Shown here in pieces: positions 17,457-25,491 of a stretch of DNA of 35,155 nucleotides. Position numbers and translations under genes: made by a program. Under the pieces are notes generated by a model. The model saw only the letters and a program-made list of their open reading frames with translations. It had not been told where the DNA came from and did not search any database. The DNA comes from Acidimicrobiia bacterium. GTDB lineage: Bacteria > Actinomycetota > Acidimicrobiia > IMCC26256 > PALSA-555. The stretch covers positions 1-35,155 of the forward strand of contig DASZJD010000127.1 of the NCBI GenBank assembly GCA_035948415.1, in the 5' to 3' direction. Every line of letters starts with the position of its first letter. The first letter of the stretch is position 1.

Positions 17457-17521
17457 GCGGTTCGATCCTTCCGTCGGCGGCGAGCCCAGGGGTCCTCGAG
17501 CGGAGGGGGACGGGCCGCGCC

Positions 17522-17527
17522 AACCTA
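17522..17527 (-). promoter_or_regulatory. -10 hexamer TAGGTT for the secreted protein gene
   Basis: TAGGTT on the minus strand lies 65 bases before the ATG at 17456, giving a leadered transcript with a GGAAGGA ribosome site. It uses the same hexamer as the leaderless promoters at 4209 and 19713. Confidence 0.45.
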
Positions 17528-17565
17528 ACCAGCGCGTCGGCGCGCCCCGGTGCGCCCTTGCGCCG

Positions 17566-18963
17566 TCACCGCTTCCGGCGACGGGCGGGGGCCTTCGGGA
17601 GGCTGATCCGGAAGGCGGCGACACGGTCCGCGCTCTCGACGAGCACCCAGCCGGCGCCGACCGCGGGCGTTGGGAAGTGCTGGCTGGCGTCGAGGCTCAC
17701 CGGGTGCTGGGCGACGACTCGACCGTTCGCGGGGTCGAGCCCGTAGAGCACGTGATCGGAGGTGTCGACCGACCAGACCAGGCCGGCGCCCACCGTGACC
17801 GGGCCGTCGGCGCTGACCGGAGCGGTCCAGCCGTGCCGGAGCCGGGGCGGCGTGGTGGCGCGGTCGATGACGACCTGCTGGACCCCGCCCTGACAGGCGA
17901 CGTACACCGACGCGCCGATCGCCCCGTTCCCGCCGAGGGCGCTGCACACGTCGAGTGACGCCAGCGGGGTGTGCCCGTCGGTCCCACCGAGGTTGGCGCC
18001 GTCGAGGAGGAAGGCGTGGTGCTGCTTGCCGACCTCGAAGACCTGTCCGGCGCCGACGAGCACCGGCGCGGTGGAGCCCAGGTCGAGGTCGGTCGCGTTG
18101 TCGCTCTGCCAGCTCGTGGGCTGGAACTCGCTGGCCACCGTGCCGAGCCCCGGTGGCAGGCGCACGACCGCGTCGCTGTGATCCGTCGCCGGCGGCGCGG
18201 GCGAGCTCTTCCCGTTGCCGGTGGCGACGTAGACGTTGCCGGTGGCGTCGATCGCCGGCGCCGCCGTGGACCACACACCCGCGGCCCGGTTCCCCGCGCC
18301 GGCGTCGGCGAACTCGACCGCGCCGGCGATGCCCCCGCCGTCCTCGCGCGCCGCCACCACGAACCCGTGGTAGTCGCCGCAGTCCCCGTAGAGCCCGCCG
18401 AAGCCGATGTACACCTTGCCGTTGGCCACGGTGAGCCCGGCGCGCTGCTGCTGGACCTCGGGGTTCGTCATGCCGGGCGGGTCCACGGGGGTGGGTCCGA
18501 CCACGAGCTGACCGGTCGGGGCCTCGACCCCGACGAGCTCGTGCACGGGCGTGCGGGTCGTCGGCGGCTGCACCTCGGCCACGGCGAAGACCCGGGGCGG
18601 GTTGGTCGTCACGTCGACGGCGAGGGAGCTGGTGATGCCGAGCGGGTCGATGTTCCCGCACCCGGTCGCCGACGGGGAGACCTCGGCGATGACCGCGTGC
18701 GTGACCGGGTCACCGATGTGGCGCGGCCCCCAGAGGATGTGGCCGTCGCGCAGCGACAGCCCGTACAGCGAGTCGTTCTCGGTCGCGACGACGGCGACGG
18801 TGCCGACCACGGCGGGAGCGCCCTGGATGACGCCGTCCAGGGGCGCCGACTTCCACGACGTCACCGTGCCGGTGGCGGCACCCGCCGAGGTCGTCATGGT
18901 CGGGGCGAGCAGCGCGGCGGCGAGCACGGCGACGCCGGCCCGGGCCCGCCGACGGCTACGCAC
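17566..18963 (-). CDS. Secreted PQQ-like beta-propeller protein
   Basis: 465 residues with a signal peptide (RRRARAGVAVLAAALLAPTM, cut near SAGAA) and a WD/PQQ-type propeller. Repeated blades show the pattern VVGTVAVVATENDSLYGLSL, DGHILWG, NVYVATGNG, VLVGAGQVFEVGKQHHAFLL and GLVWSVDTSDHVLYGLDPAN. The last blade ends GWVLVESADRVAAFRIS, with a basic tail. The pattern (a value per blade followed by a trigger such as LYGLD) is that of PQQ_2/quinoprotein-like propellers; whether PQQ is bound cannot be told, and a BamB-like scaffold role is equally possible. The GTG at 18963 has TAGCCT six bases upstream and no ribosome site, so translation is probably leaderless. It is divergent from the GNAT at 19114. 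Confidence 0.82.
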   Translation of the reverse strand: MRSRRRARAGVAVLAAALLAPTMTTSAGAATGTVTSWKSAPLDGVIQGAPAVVGTVAVVATENDSLYGLSLRDGHILWGPRHIGDPVTHAVIAEVSPSATGCGNIDPLGITSSLAVDVTTNPPRVFAVAEVQPPTTRTPVHELVGVEAPTGQLVVGPTPVDPPGMTNPEVQQQRAGLTVANGKVYIGFGGLYGDCGDYHGFVVAAREDGGGIAGAVEFADAGAGNRAAGVWSTAAPAIDATGNVYVATGNGKSSPAPPATDHSDAVVRLPPGLGTVASEFQPTSWQSDNATDLDLGSTAPVLVGAGQVFEVGKQHHAFLLDGANLGGTDGHTPLASLDVCSALGGNGAIGASVYVACQGGVQQVVIDRATTPPRLRHGWTAPVSADGPVTVGAGLVWSVDTSDHVLYGLDPANGRVVAQHPVSLDASQHFPTPAVGAGWVLVESADRVAAFRISLPKAPARRRKR

Positions 18964-18969
18964 CGGGCG

Positions 18970-18975
18970 AGGCTA
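18970..18975 (-). promoter_or_regulatory. -10 hexamer TAGCCT, leaderless promoter of the propeller gene
   Basis: TAGCCT on the minus strand ends six bases before the GTG at 18963. Confidence 0.5.
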
Positions 18976-19098
18976 CGGCGTCCCGAACGGGGGCGGGCGT
19001 CGGTCGCGCCCCGATCCGCGGGCGCGTCGTCGTCGCGGCCCGCCCGACGCGCCCGCGCCGATCCGCGAGCCGCGCTCGGAGCCGTCGGCCGCGACCGC

Positions 19099-19104
19099 TA
19101 CCGT
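19099..19104 (+). promoter_or_regulatory. -10 hexamer TACCGT, leaderless promoter of the GNAT gene
   Basis: TACCGT ends nine bases before the GTG at 19114 and is the main support for that start. Confidence 0.45.
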
Positions 19105-19113
19105 CGCCGGCTC

Positions 19114-19659
19114 GTGGTCCCCGAGCTGCGCACCGACCGCCTCCTCCTCCGCGCGTGGCGCCCCGAGGACCGGGCGCCGTTCGCGGCGCTGAACTCCGAC
19201 CCCGCCGTCGTCGAGTTCCTCCCCGGGGCGCTCGACCGCGACGCGAGCGACGCGCTCGCGACCCGCTGCGAGGATCACTGGGCGGAGGAGGGCTTCGGGC
19301 TCTGGGCCGTGGAGGTTCCCGGGGTGGCGCCGTTCGTCGGCTTCGTCGGCTTGAACTGGGCGCGCTTCGACGCCCCGTTCACGCCCGCGGTCGAGGTCGG
19401 GTGGCGGCTCGCCCGCGCCGCGTGGGGCCACGGCTACGCCACCGAGGGCGGCCGAGCCTCGCTCGCGTTCGGCTTCGAGGACCGCGGCCTCGACGAGATC
19501 GTGTCGTTCACGACTCGGGACAACGTCCGGTCGCGTCGGGTGATGGAGCGCCTCCGGATGCGCCACGACCCCGCCGACGACTTCGAGCACCCCGTGGTCG
19601 CCGTCGGCAGCCCGCTGCGGCCCCACGTCCTCTACCGGCGGCGGCGCGCCGGCGGGTGA
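19114..19659 (+). CDS. GNAT acetyltransferase, RimJ/RimL-like
   Basis: 181 residues of the Acetyltransf_3 type (ribosomal-protein or small-molecule N-acetyltransferase). It opens VVPELRTDRLLLRAWRPEDR, the family's standard first strand, then FAALNSDPAVVEFLPGAL. The core has EVGWRLARAAWGHGYATEGG, whose AWGHGYATEG is the acetyl-CoA loop, and IVSFTTRDNVRSRRVMERLR, with the NxxSxxVMExxGM-type motif in which the usual GM is RM. The frame stays open far upstream, so the GTG at 19114 was chosen because the domain begins there and TACCGT sits nine bases before it. It lies 67 bases upstream of the DinG-like gene in the same direction. Confidence 0.88.
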   Translation: MVPELRTDRLLLRAWRPEDRAPFAALNSDPAVVEFLPGALDRDASDALATRCEDHWAEEGFGLWAVEVPGVAPFVGFVGLNWARFDAPFTPAVEVGWRLARAAWGHGYATEGGRASLAFGFEDRGLDEIVSFTTRDNVRSRRVMERLRMRHDPADDFEHPVVAVGSPLRPHVLYRRRRAGG

Positions 19660-19712
19660 CCGTCGACGCGTCGCGCTCGTCGCGGTTCCACGCCGGGTCG
19701 CCGTCCCGACGG

Positions 19713-19718
19713 TAGGTT
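19713..19718 (+). promoter_or_regulatory. -10 hexamer TAGGTT, leaderless promoter of the DinG-like gene
   Basis: TAGGTT ends eight bases before the ATG at 19727, identical in sequence and spacing to the promoter at 4209. Confidence 0.6.
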
Positions 19719-19726
19719 CGGCCGGC

Positions 19727-21667
19727 ATGGCCGCCGGCGAGGCCCTCGCGATCCTCGAGCGCTGCGTGCGCGGCCTCGACGGCGAGGACCGGCCGGGGCA
19801 GCGGGCCCTCACAGAGGCGGTCGCGGCCGCGCTCGACGAGCCGCACCACCTCGTGGCCGAGGCCCCCACGGGGTCCGGGAAGAGCCTGGCCTACCTCGCG
19901 GCGGTGGTGGCGTCCGGGCGGGTCACGGTCGTCGCCACCGCCACGCTGGCGCTGCAGGACCAGCTGTGGGGCCACGACCTCCCGGTCGTCCGCGAGCACG
20001 GCGGCGTGCCCTTCGACGCCGCGGTGTTGAAGGGCCGGGGTCAGTACCTGTGCCTGGCCCGGCTGCGCGCGGCCGCGGGCGGCGACGCCCTGTTCGACGA
20101 GCGGCCGGGGCCCGACTTCGCGGCGCAGCTGCAGGTCCTCGAGCGGTACGCGGCGCGCAGCGAGACCGGCGACGCCGCGGGGCTGGACGGGGTGACCCCG
20201 GCCGCCTGGCGGGCCGTGAGCTGCGGGCCGAGCGAGTGCCCGGGCGCGGCCCGCTGCCCCGCCGGCGGCGAGTGCTTCGCCGAGCGGGCCCGCGCGGTCG
20301 CCGAGGGCGCCGACATCCTCGTGGTGAACCACGCCCTCTACCTCGCGCACGTCGCCGCCGGGGGCGGGGTGCTGCCGCACCACGACCTCGTCGTCTTCGA
20401 CGAGGCCCACGCGCTGCCGGACGTCGCGACGCGGGCGCTCGGGAGCGAGGTCGCGCCCGGCGGGCTCCGGCATCTCGGGGCCCGGCTTCGGGTCGCGGGC
20501 GGCGACGACGGTGCGGCCGCGGTCTTCGAGGCCGCCGACCGGCTCGAGGACTGCCTCGGCGAGCTCGACGGGCGCGTCGACCCGACGGCCGAGCCGCTCG
20601 CCGGCGTGCTCGCCGCCGCCGCCGAGCGGGTGGCGACCGCGGCCACCGGGCTCGGCGCCGACGCCGCCCCGCGGGTGGCCCAGACCGCCCGGCTGGCGGC
20701 CAGTCGCCTGGACGCGCTCCGGCAGCTGCAAGCGCCGCCGGCCGGCGAGGTGGCGTGGGTCGAGGGTGGGGACCGGCCGGTGCTCCGGCTGGCGCCCGTC
20801 GACGTGGGCCCCCGCCTGGCGGCGCGGCTGTTCTCGGCCCACCCGTGCGTGCTCACCTCCGCGACGCTCGGGCCCGGCCCGCGGTTCGAACCCCTCGCCC
20901 GCCGGCTCGGGCTCGACCCCGACGCGGCGACGCCGTCGGGGCGCGGCTACGCGGCGGCGCGCCTCGACTCGCCGTTCGACGTGCGCGCCCAGGCGTTGCT
21001 CTACGTGCCTCGCTCCCTGCCGGACCCGCGCCGTCCGGGGTGGGCCGAGGCCGCAGCCGACGAGCTGACGGCGCTCGTGGCCGCCGCCGGCGGTCGGGCC
21101 CTCGTCCTCTGCACGTCGCGTCGGGCGGTCGAGCACTTCGCCGCCGCGCTGCGGGCCGGCACCGGCCACCCCGTCCTCGCCCAGGGCGACGCCGGGAACG
21201 CGGTGCTCCTCGACCGGTTCCTCGCCGAGGAGGCCTCCTGCCTGGTCGCCACGCGCGCGTTCTGGCAGGGCGTCGACGTGCCGGGGCCGTCGTGCGTGCT
21301 CGTCGTCATCGACCGGCTGCCGTTCACGAGGCCGGACGACCCGCTCGAGCAGGCGCGCCGCGAGGCGGTGGAGGCCGCCGGCGGCTCGGCGTTCGGCGAC
21401 GTGGACCTGCCCGCGGCCGCGCTCGTGCTCGCCCAGGGTGCCGGCCGGCTGCTGCGTCGGTCCACCGACCGCGGCGTCGTCGCCGTGCTCGACCCCCGAT
21501 TGGCCACCGCCGGGTATCGCCGCGTGCTCCTCGACGCGCTGCCACCAATGCGTCGCAGCGTCGACCGCGACGAGGCAATCCGCGTCCTCGACGCCGCCGG
21601 CCCGGCCTCGGCGGCGCCCCCCGGGGGCCGGCCCGCGGCCGCCGCTACTACGCTGACGTCGTCGTGA
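19727..21667 (+). CDS. DinG-like (XPD family) ATP-dependent DNA helicase
   Basis: A 646-residue superfamily 2 helicase with an iron-sulfur cluster, unwinding DNA 5' to 3' during repair or R-loop removal. Motif I is EAPTGSGKS at 45-53, motif Ia VTVVATATLALQDQL, and the DEAH box is at 225-228 (VVFDEAH). Between motifs Ia and II lie C109 (GQYLC), C166, C171, C177 and C183, four of which would bind the 4Fe-4S cluster. Later motifs include LTSATLG, ALVLCTSRRAVEHFAAAL, LVATRAFWQGVDVPG and LAQGAGRLLRRSTDRG (motif VI). Its length is normal for DinG of the YoaA type without an exonuclease domain. The stop overlaps the next gene's GTG by four bases. Confidence 0.92.
   Translation: MAAGEALAILERCVRGLDGEDRPGQRALTEAVAAALDEPHHLVAEAPTGSGKSLAYLAAVVASGRVTVVATATLALQDQLWGHDLPVVREHGGVPFDAAVLKGRGQYLCLARLRAAAGGDALFDERPGPDFAAQLQVLERYAARSETGDAAGLDGVTPAAWRAVSCGPSECPGAARCPAGGECFAERARAVAEGADILVVNHALYLAHVAAGGGVLPHHDLVVFDEAHALPDVATRALGSEVAPGGLRHLGARLRVAGGDDGAAAVFEAADRLEDCLGELDGRVDPTAEPLAGVLAAAAERVATAATGLGADAAPRVAQTARLAASRLDALRQLQAPPAGEVAWVEGGDRPVLRLAPVDVGPRLAARLFSAHPCVLTSATLGPGPRFEPLARRLGLDPDAATPSGRGYAAARLDSPFDVRAQALLYVPRSLPDPRRPGWAEAAADELTALVAAAGGRALVLCTSRRAVEHFAAALRAGTGHPVLAQGDAGNAVLLDRFLAEEASCLVATRAFWQGVDVPGPSCVLVVIDRLPFTRPDDPLEQARREAVEAAGGSAFGDVDLPAAALVLAQGAGRLLRRSTDRGVVAVLDPRLATAGYRRVLLDALPPMRRSVDRDEAIRVLDAAGPASAAPPGGRPAAAATTLTSS
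21649..21654 (+). promoter_or_regulatory. -10 hexamer TACGCT inside the end of the DinG-like gene
   Basis: TACGCT ends nine bases before the GTG at 21664, so the hydroxylase-domain gene may have its own leaderless promoter besides being coupled to the helicase gene. Confidence 0.45.
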
Positions 21668-22437
21668 CGCCCGACGCCACCCCGCGGACGCTCCGAGCGC
21701 GCGCCGTCGACGTCGCCAACCGGTCGGGGGAGCGCGTGCTCCGCTGGCTCGACCGCTACTTCGGCCGCCACTCGCTGGTCGGGGACCGGACCTTCTTCGA
21801 CCCGGCCGACTTCCCCTGGGTGGCCCGCGTCGAGGCCGGGTACGAGCAGATCCGCGCCGAGCTCGACGAGGTCCTGCGCTTCCACGCCGACCTCCCGAAC
21901 TTCCAGGACATCTCGACCGACCAGTACCAGCTCACCGCCGACGACCGGTGGAAGACCTTCTTCTTCTACGGCTACGGGTTCAAGGCGGGCAAGAACGTCG
22001 AGCGCTGCCCGGAGACGGCCCGGCTGCTCGGCGAGATCCCGGGCATGACGACGGCGATGTTCTCGATCCTGTCGCCGCACAAGAAGATCCCGCCCCACGG
22101 TGGGCCGTACAAGGGGGTGCTGCGCTACCACCTCGGCCTCGTGGTCCCCGAGCCGGCCGAGGCGTGCGGCATCCGGGTCGGCCCGGACGTCCGCCACTGG
22201 GCCGAGGGGCGGAGCCTCGTCTTCGACGACACCTTCGAGCACGAGGCCTGGAACGACACCGACGCGCTGCGGGTCGTGCTCTTCGTCGACGTGAAGCGGC
22301 CGCTGCGCCGCCCGGCCCGGTGGCTGAACGAGGCCGTCCTGAAGGTGATCGGGTTCTCGCCGTTCATCCAGGACGCCAAGGCCCGCCACAACGCGTGGGA
22401 GCAGCGGTTCGAGCAGCTCCGGAGCCGCGGGACCTGA
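21664..22437 (+). CDS. Aspartyl/asparaginyl beta-hydroxylase-domain protein
   Basis: A 257-residue Fe(II)/2-oxoglutarate-dependent dioxygenase domain of the AspH/LpxO type. The double-stranded beta-helix core has HGGPYKGVLRYHLGLVVP, with H156 aligned to the first iron ligand, and DDTFEHEAWNDTDALRVVLF, with H193 as the second. The known family binds iron with only these two His. Preceding it is an N-terminal helical region (about 1-90) with FHADLPNFQDISTDQYQL and FFFYGYGFKAGKN. No signal peptide is seen. Substrates of relatives are protein Asp/Asn residues or the lipid A acyl chain (LpxO); the true one here is unknown. The GTG overlaps the helicase stop (GTGA), and the gene converges on the oxoamine synthase with 12 bases between. 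Confidence 0.87.
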   Translation: MTPDATPRTLRARAVDVANRSGERVLRWLDRYFGRHSLVGDRTFFDPADFPWVARVEAGYEQIRAELDEVLRFHADLPNFQDISTDQYQLTADDRWKTFFFYGYGFKAGKNVERCPETARLLGEIPGMTTAMFSILSPHKKIPPHGGPYKGVLRYHLGLVVPEPAEACGIRVGPDVRHWAEGRSLVFDDTFEHEAWNDTDALRVVLFVDVKRPLRRPARWLNEAVLKVIGFSPFIQDAKARHNAWEQRFEQLRSRGT

Positions 22438-22449
22438 CCGCGGCGGCCC

Positions 22450-23652
22450 CTACAGCTGGTCGTGGTCGGCGATGACCTTGTAGAGGAGCTCGGCCGCCTC
22501 CTCGAGCATCGCCGCGTCGTGGTCGACCATGAGGCTCAGCCGGATCAGGCCGGCCTCGCCCGCGACCGCGGGCGGGATGACCGGGTTCACGAACACGCCC
22601 GCCTCGAACAGGTCCCGGAACACCGCCGCCACCGACACCTCGTCGGCGCGCCGCAGCGGGATGGTCACGATGGCGCTGTCGGCCGGGTTGGTGGGGACGC
22701 CCCGCTCGGCGAGCAGCCCGAGGAAGAGGGCGACCTTCGCCCGCAGCCGGGCCGGCAGCTCGGGCTCCTCCCGGAGGACCCGCAGGGCCTCGAGCGCGGC
22801 CGCCACCGAGCCGGGCGTGTTCGAGGCCGTGAAGATGAACGGGTCGGAGGTGAGCGTCAGCAGCTCGATGGCGTCGGTGGGGCCGAGCAGCGCGCCGCCG
22901 CAGCTGCCGAGCGTCTTCGAGAACGTCACCGTGACGAGGTCGAGGTCGTGGAGCACGCCCTGGTCCTCGAGCGCGCCGCGGCCCCGCTCGCCGAGGACGC
23001 CGAGGCCGTGCGCCTCGTCGTCGAGCAGGAACGTGTTCGGGTGGCGGCGGCACGCCTCGACCAGGCCGGGGAGCGGCGCGGTGTCGCCGCCCATCGAGTA
23101 GACGCCGTCGACGAGCACCCCCTTCGCGGCCTCGGGCGGCGCCGCCGCCAGCAGCTGGTCGAGGTGCTCGACGTCGTTGTGGCGGAACCGGCGCATCGTC
23201 GCCCCCGACAGGCGCACGCCGGCGAGCAGTGAGTTGTGCGCCTCCTTGTCGATCACGGCCACGTCGTGGCGGCCGAGGAACCCGGCGATGGCGCTGGCGT
23301 TCGCGACGTAGCCGGTGGAGAACACGAGGCAGGCGGGCGCGTCGTAGAAGTCGGCGAGCTCCTCCTCGAGCGTCCGGTGGAGGGTCAGCGTGCCGTTCAG
23401 CAGCCGGGAGCCGGTGACCCCGGTGCCGAAGCGGCGGGTGGCGGCGAGGGCGGCCTCGATGACCCGCGGGTGGTACGAGAGGCTCAGGTAGTTGTTCGAC
23501 CCGAAGTTGATGACGTCGCGGCCCTCGACCGTTAGCCGCGGCCGCGAGGCGCTCTCGACCGAGCGGTAGTACGGGTAGATGCCGGTCTCGACCCCGAGCT
23601 GGTAGAGGTCGTAGCGCGGGAAGGCGTGCAGCCGGTCGGCGAAGAACGTCAT
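22450..23652 (-). CDS. Alpha-oxoamine synthase family PLP enzyme (serine palmitoyltransferase / KBL / BioF type)
   Basis: A 400-residue fold-type I PLP enzyme that condenses an amino acid with an acyl thioester and releases CO2. INFGSNNYLSLSYHPRVIEA and FGTGVTGSRLLNGTL begin the domain, followed by VIDKEAHNSLLAG (H139 stacking on PLP), FLLDDEAHGLGVLG (D212, H215) and TVTFSKTLGSCGGALLG with the PLP lysine K246. The N-terminal FPRYDLYQLGVETGIYPYYR is more like bacterial serine palmitoyltransferase relatives than BioF, but this does not decide the substrate. No biotin genes are adjacent. TAGGCT ends 13 bases before the ATG and begins with the stop codon of the upstream E2-like gene 16 bases away. 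The two probably act together. Confidence 0.88.
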   Translation of the reverse strand: MTFFADRLHAFPRYDLYQLGVETGIYPYYRSVESASRPRLTVEGRDVINFGSNNYLSLSYHPRVIEAALAATRRFGTGVTGSRLLNGTLTLHRTLEEELADFYDAPACLVFSTGYVANASAIAGFLGRHDVAVIDKEAHNSLLAGVRLSGATMRRFRHNDVEHLDQLLAAAPPEAAKGVLVDGVYSMGGDTAPLPGLVEACRRHPNTFLLDDEAHGLGVLGERGRGALEDQGVLHDLDLVTVTFSKTLGSCGGALLGPTDAIELLTLTSDPFIFTASNTPGSVAAALEALRVLREEPELPARLRAKVALFLGLLAERGVPTNPADSAIVTIPLRRADEVSVAAVFRDLFEAGVFVNPVIPPAVAGEAGLIRLSLMVDHDAAMLEEAAELLYKVIADHDQL

Positions 23653-23665
23653 GCTCTCGACGCCC

Positions 23666-23671
23666 AGCCTA
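23666..23671 (-). promoter_or_regulatory. -10 hexamer TAGGCT formed by the E2-like gene's stop codon
   Basis: The minus-strand TAG stop codon at 23669-23671 continues as GCT to give TAGGCT. It ends 13 bases before the ATG at 23652, which would give a leader of only a few bases. Confidence 0.4.
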
Positions 23672-24565
23672 GGAGCGGGCGACGTCGTCGAGCGTCTCTC
23701 CGACCGGGCGGGTGGCGTCGGGGGCGACGGTCTCGACCGCCAGCCCGCAGCCCGTCGGGTCCTCCATGACCTGGCGGAACCGACGCACCGCGAACCAGGC
23801 CGTGAGCCCGTCCTCGGCCCGCTCGTCGAAGGTCCACCGGACCTGCATGCTGCGGCGCCGGTCGGGTCCGCTCGTCGGGCCGTCCGGGTCGGTGACGGGG
23901 CGGCCGAGCGAGCCGAAGACGCTGGCGGTCCCGTAGTCGTAGAGGTGGTGGTACACGGGCGGCATCCCGAGGCTGGCCATGTTGGCGATGACGACGCTGG
24001 CGTACATCGGGTCGTTCTCGATGTAGGAGCGGGGCAGCAGCCCGAGCCGGTCGGCGGCGTCGATCAGCCGCATGATGATCCGCCGCATGAACCCCGGGAA
24101 GGCCATCAACGCGCCGAGCTCCCGCTCCACTCGCGCCGCCTCGCCGCGCCGGTAGGCGACCTCGACCTCGCGCATGCCGGTGACCATCGCCGCGAACGAC
24201 TCGTCGAGGTCGAACCGGCGCTTCACGACCAGCATGGGCGCGCCGGTCTCGAGCTTGGCCTTGATCGCGTACGAGTACCAGAGGCCGTGCCGGTCGTAGA
24301 GCCGGCCGCCGGCGACGAAGCGGTTCGTGGTCGGGTGTCGCGTCATCGTGTCGCGCAGCGCCCACATCGCGACATGGAACACGTCGATGCGCAGCCCCGG
24401 GTTGGCCTGGTTCCACTCCCGGATGAAGTGGTCCGTGTGCCGCAGCGTCACGTCGTGCTCGAGGTAGACCGCGGCCTCGTTGCGCGTGCGCATGATGTAC
24501 GGCATGACGCGCCGCGCGCGCTGCAGTCCCCGGACAAGGTCGCCGTCGACGCGGTGTCGCCACAC
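23669..24565 (-). CDS. E2-like (CAT-fold) acyltransferase-family protein lacking the catalytic His
   Basis: 298 residues matching only the catalytic domain of 2-oxoacid dehydrogenase E2 acyltransferases; there is no lipoyl or peripheral-subunit-binding domain. Matching segments are LQRARRVMPYIMRTRNEAAV, FHVAMWALRDTMTRHPTTNR, YSYAIKAKLETGAPMLVVKR and NDPMYASVVIANMASLG. The site that is DHRxxDG in E2 enzymes reads DERAEDG here (TFDERAEDG, E248 in place of the catalytic His, D252 and G253 kept). Canonical acyl transfer is therefore doubtful; it may bind acyl thioesters or use another mechanism. The GTG at 24565 has TAGGCT eight bases upstream. It is followed by the oxoamine synthase in the same direction. 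Confidence 0.75.
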   Translation of the reverse strand: MWRHRVDGDLVRGLQRARRVMPYIMRTRNEAAVYLEHDVTLRHTDHFIREWNQANPGLRIDVFHVAMWALRDTMTRHPTTNRFVAGGRLYDRHGLWYSYAIKAKLETGAPMLVVKRRFDLDESFAAMVTGMREVEVAYRRGEAARVERELGALMAFPGFMRRIIMRLIDAADRLGLLPRSYIENDPMYASVVIANMASLGMPPVYHHLYDYGTASVFGSLGRPVTDPDGPTSGPDRRRSMQVRWTFDERAEDGLTAWFAVRRFRQVMEDPTGCGLAVETVAPDATRPVGETLDDVARS

Positions 24566-24573
24566 GGGCGCTC

Positions 24574-24579
24574 AGCCTA
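24574..24579 (-). promoter_or_regulatory. -10 hexamer TAGGCT formed by the lytic transglycosylase stop codon
   Basis: The minus-strand TAG stop at 24577-24579 extends to TAGGCT, which ends eight bases before the GTG at 24565. This is a leaderless promoter fused to a stop codon. Confidence 0.5.
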
Positions 24580-25452
24580 CCCGGCCTGTCGCACGGCGGG
24601 CTGTTGCGGATAGCCCACGGGGAGCACGTACGTGCCGGCTGACGTCTCGTACACGACCGGCCATTGGTAGTAGCCGTCGAACGCGGCCGCGTTGGCGGCG
24701 AGCACGGTCTCGTAGTCCTCGACCGCGCGCACGTACCGACTGTCGTTGTTGTAGGCGAGCAGCGCGCGGCCGATGTTCGCGGGACCGCCACGGGCGGCGA
24801 GCAGCCGTCCCGCGGCGAGGATCGCGTCGTGGTCGTCGTCGATGTTCGTGCCGCGCCCGTACTCGGCCCACGTGGCCGGCTCGAACTGCATCGGGCCCTG
24901 GGCCCCCGCGCTGCTCGGGCCCATGATGCGGCCGAGGCGCGACTCGATCAGGTGGATGCCGGCGAGGTAACCCCACGGGACGCCGGTCGCCTGCTCGGCC
25001 TCGTGGTAGTCGGCCAGCAGCGTCGGCTCGGGCAGGGGGGCGCGGACGGTCCACGGCGGGAACGTCGCCGCCTTCGGCCCCGCGGTGGTCAGCGAGTCGA
25101 GCGACACCGAGGCGTCGAGGTTCGCGCTCACCGCCGGCTGCACGTCGGCGGGCACGGCGGCGAGGACGCCGGCGCGCCACTCCGGGTGCGACACGAGCGT
25201 GCCGTAGGCCCGCACCTGGACCAGACCGAGCCGGGCCGCGTCGGGGTCGCCGGGCGCGCGCAGCCCCCGCTCGATCGTGGTCAGGGTCGCGGCCAGCGCC
25301 GCCGGGCCGTCGAGCGGCAGCGGGGTCGTGGTCACCGTGGTCGTGGCGGGCGCGTGGGCCCGGGCCGACGGCCGGGCGCCGGTGGACGAGCCGCCCGTGC
25401 AGCCCACGAGCAGGACGACCACGACCACCGCGACCGCCCCGTGCCGACCCAC
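24577..25452 (-). CDS. Lipoprotein lytic murein transglycosylase (SLT-like)
   Basis: A 291-residue exported peptidoglycan lyase. The signal peptide ends in a lipobox (VVVVVLLVGC), so the protein is anchored to the outer face of the membrane. A Thr/Pro-rich linker (TTTVTTTPLPL) and a helical region follow. The goose-lysozyme/Slt-type domain has GVPWGYLAGIHLIESRLGRI (catalytic Glu in LIESRLG), SSAGAQGPMQFEPATWAEYG and IGRALLAYNND. The C-terminus is a short Tyr-rich tail. The GTG at 25452 gives a proper signal length and has GATCCT, a poor -10, six bases upstream. It is divergent from the poly-gamma-glutamate hydrolase with only 39 bases between the starts, so their promoters overlap. Confidence 0.85.
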   Translation of the reverse strand: MGRHGAVAVVVVVLLVGCTGGSSTGARPSARAHAPATTTVTTTPLPLDGPAALAATLTTIERGLRAPGDPDAARLGLVQVRAYGTLVSHPEWRAGVLAAVPADVQPAVSANLDASVSLDSLTTAGPKAATFPPWTVRAPLPEPTLLADYHEAEQATGVPWGYLAGIHLIESRLGRIMGPSSAGAQGPMQFEPATWAEYGRGTNIDDDHDAILAAGRLLAARGGPANIGRALLAYNNDSRYVRAVEDYETVLAANAAAFDGYYQWPVVYETSAGTYVLPVGYPQQPAVRQAG

Positions 25453-25476
25453 CGGGGGAGGATCGCGCGTGCCGGG

Positions 25477-25482
25477 TAGCCT
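25477..25482 (+). promoter_or_regulatory. -10 hexamer TAGCCT, leaderless promoter of the PGA hydrolase operon
   Basis: TAGCCT ends nine bases before the GTG at 25492, in a 39-base divergent space shared with the transglycosylase gene. Confidence 0.55.
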
Positions 25483-25491
25483 CCGCTCGCA

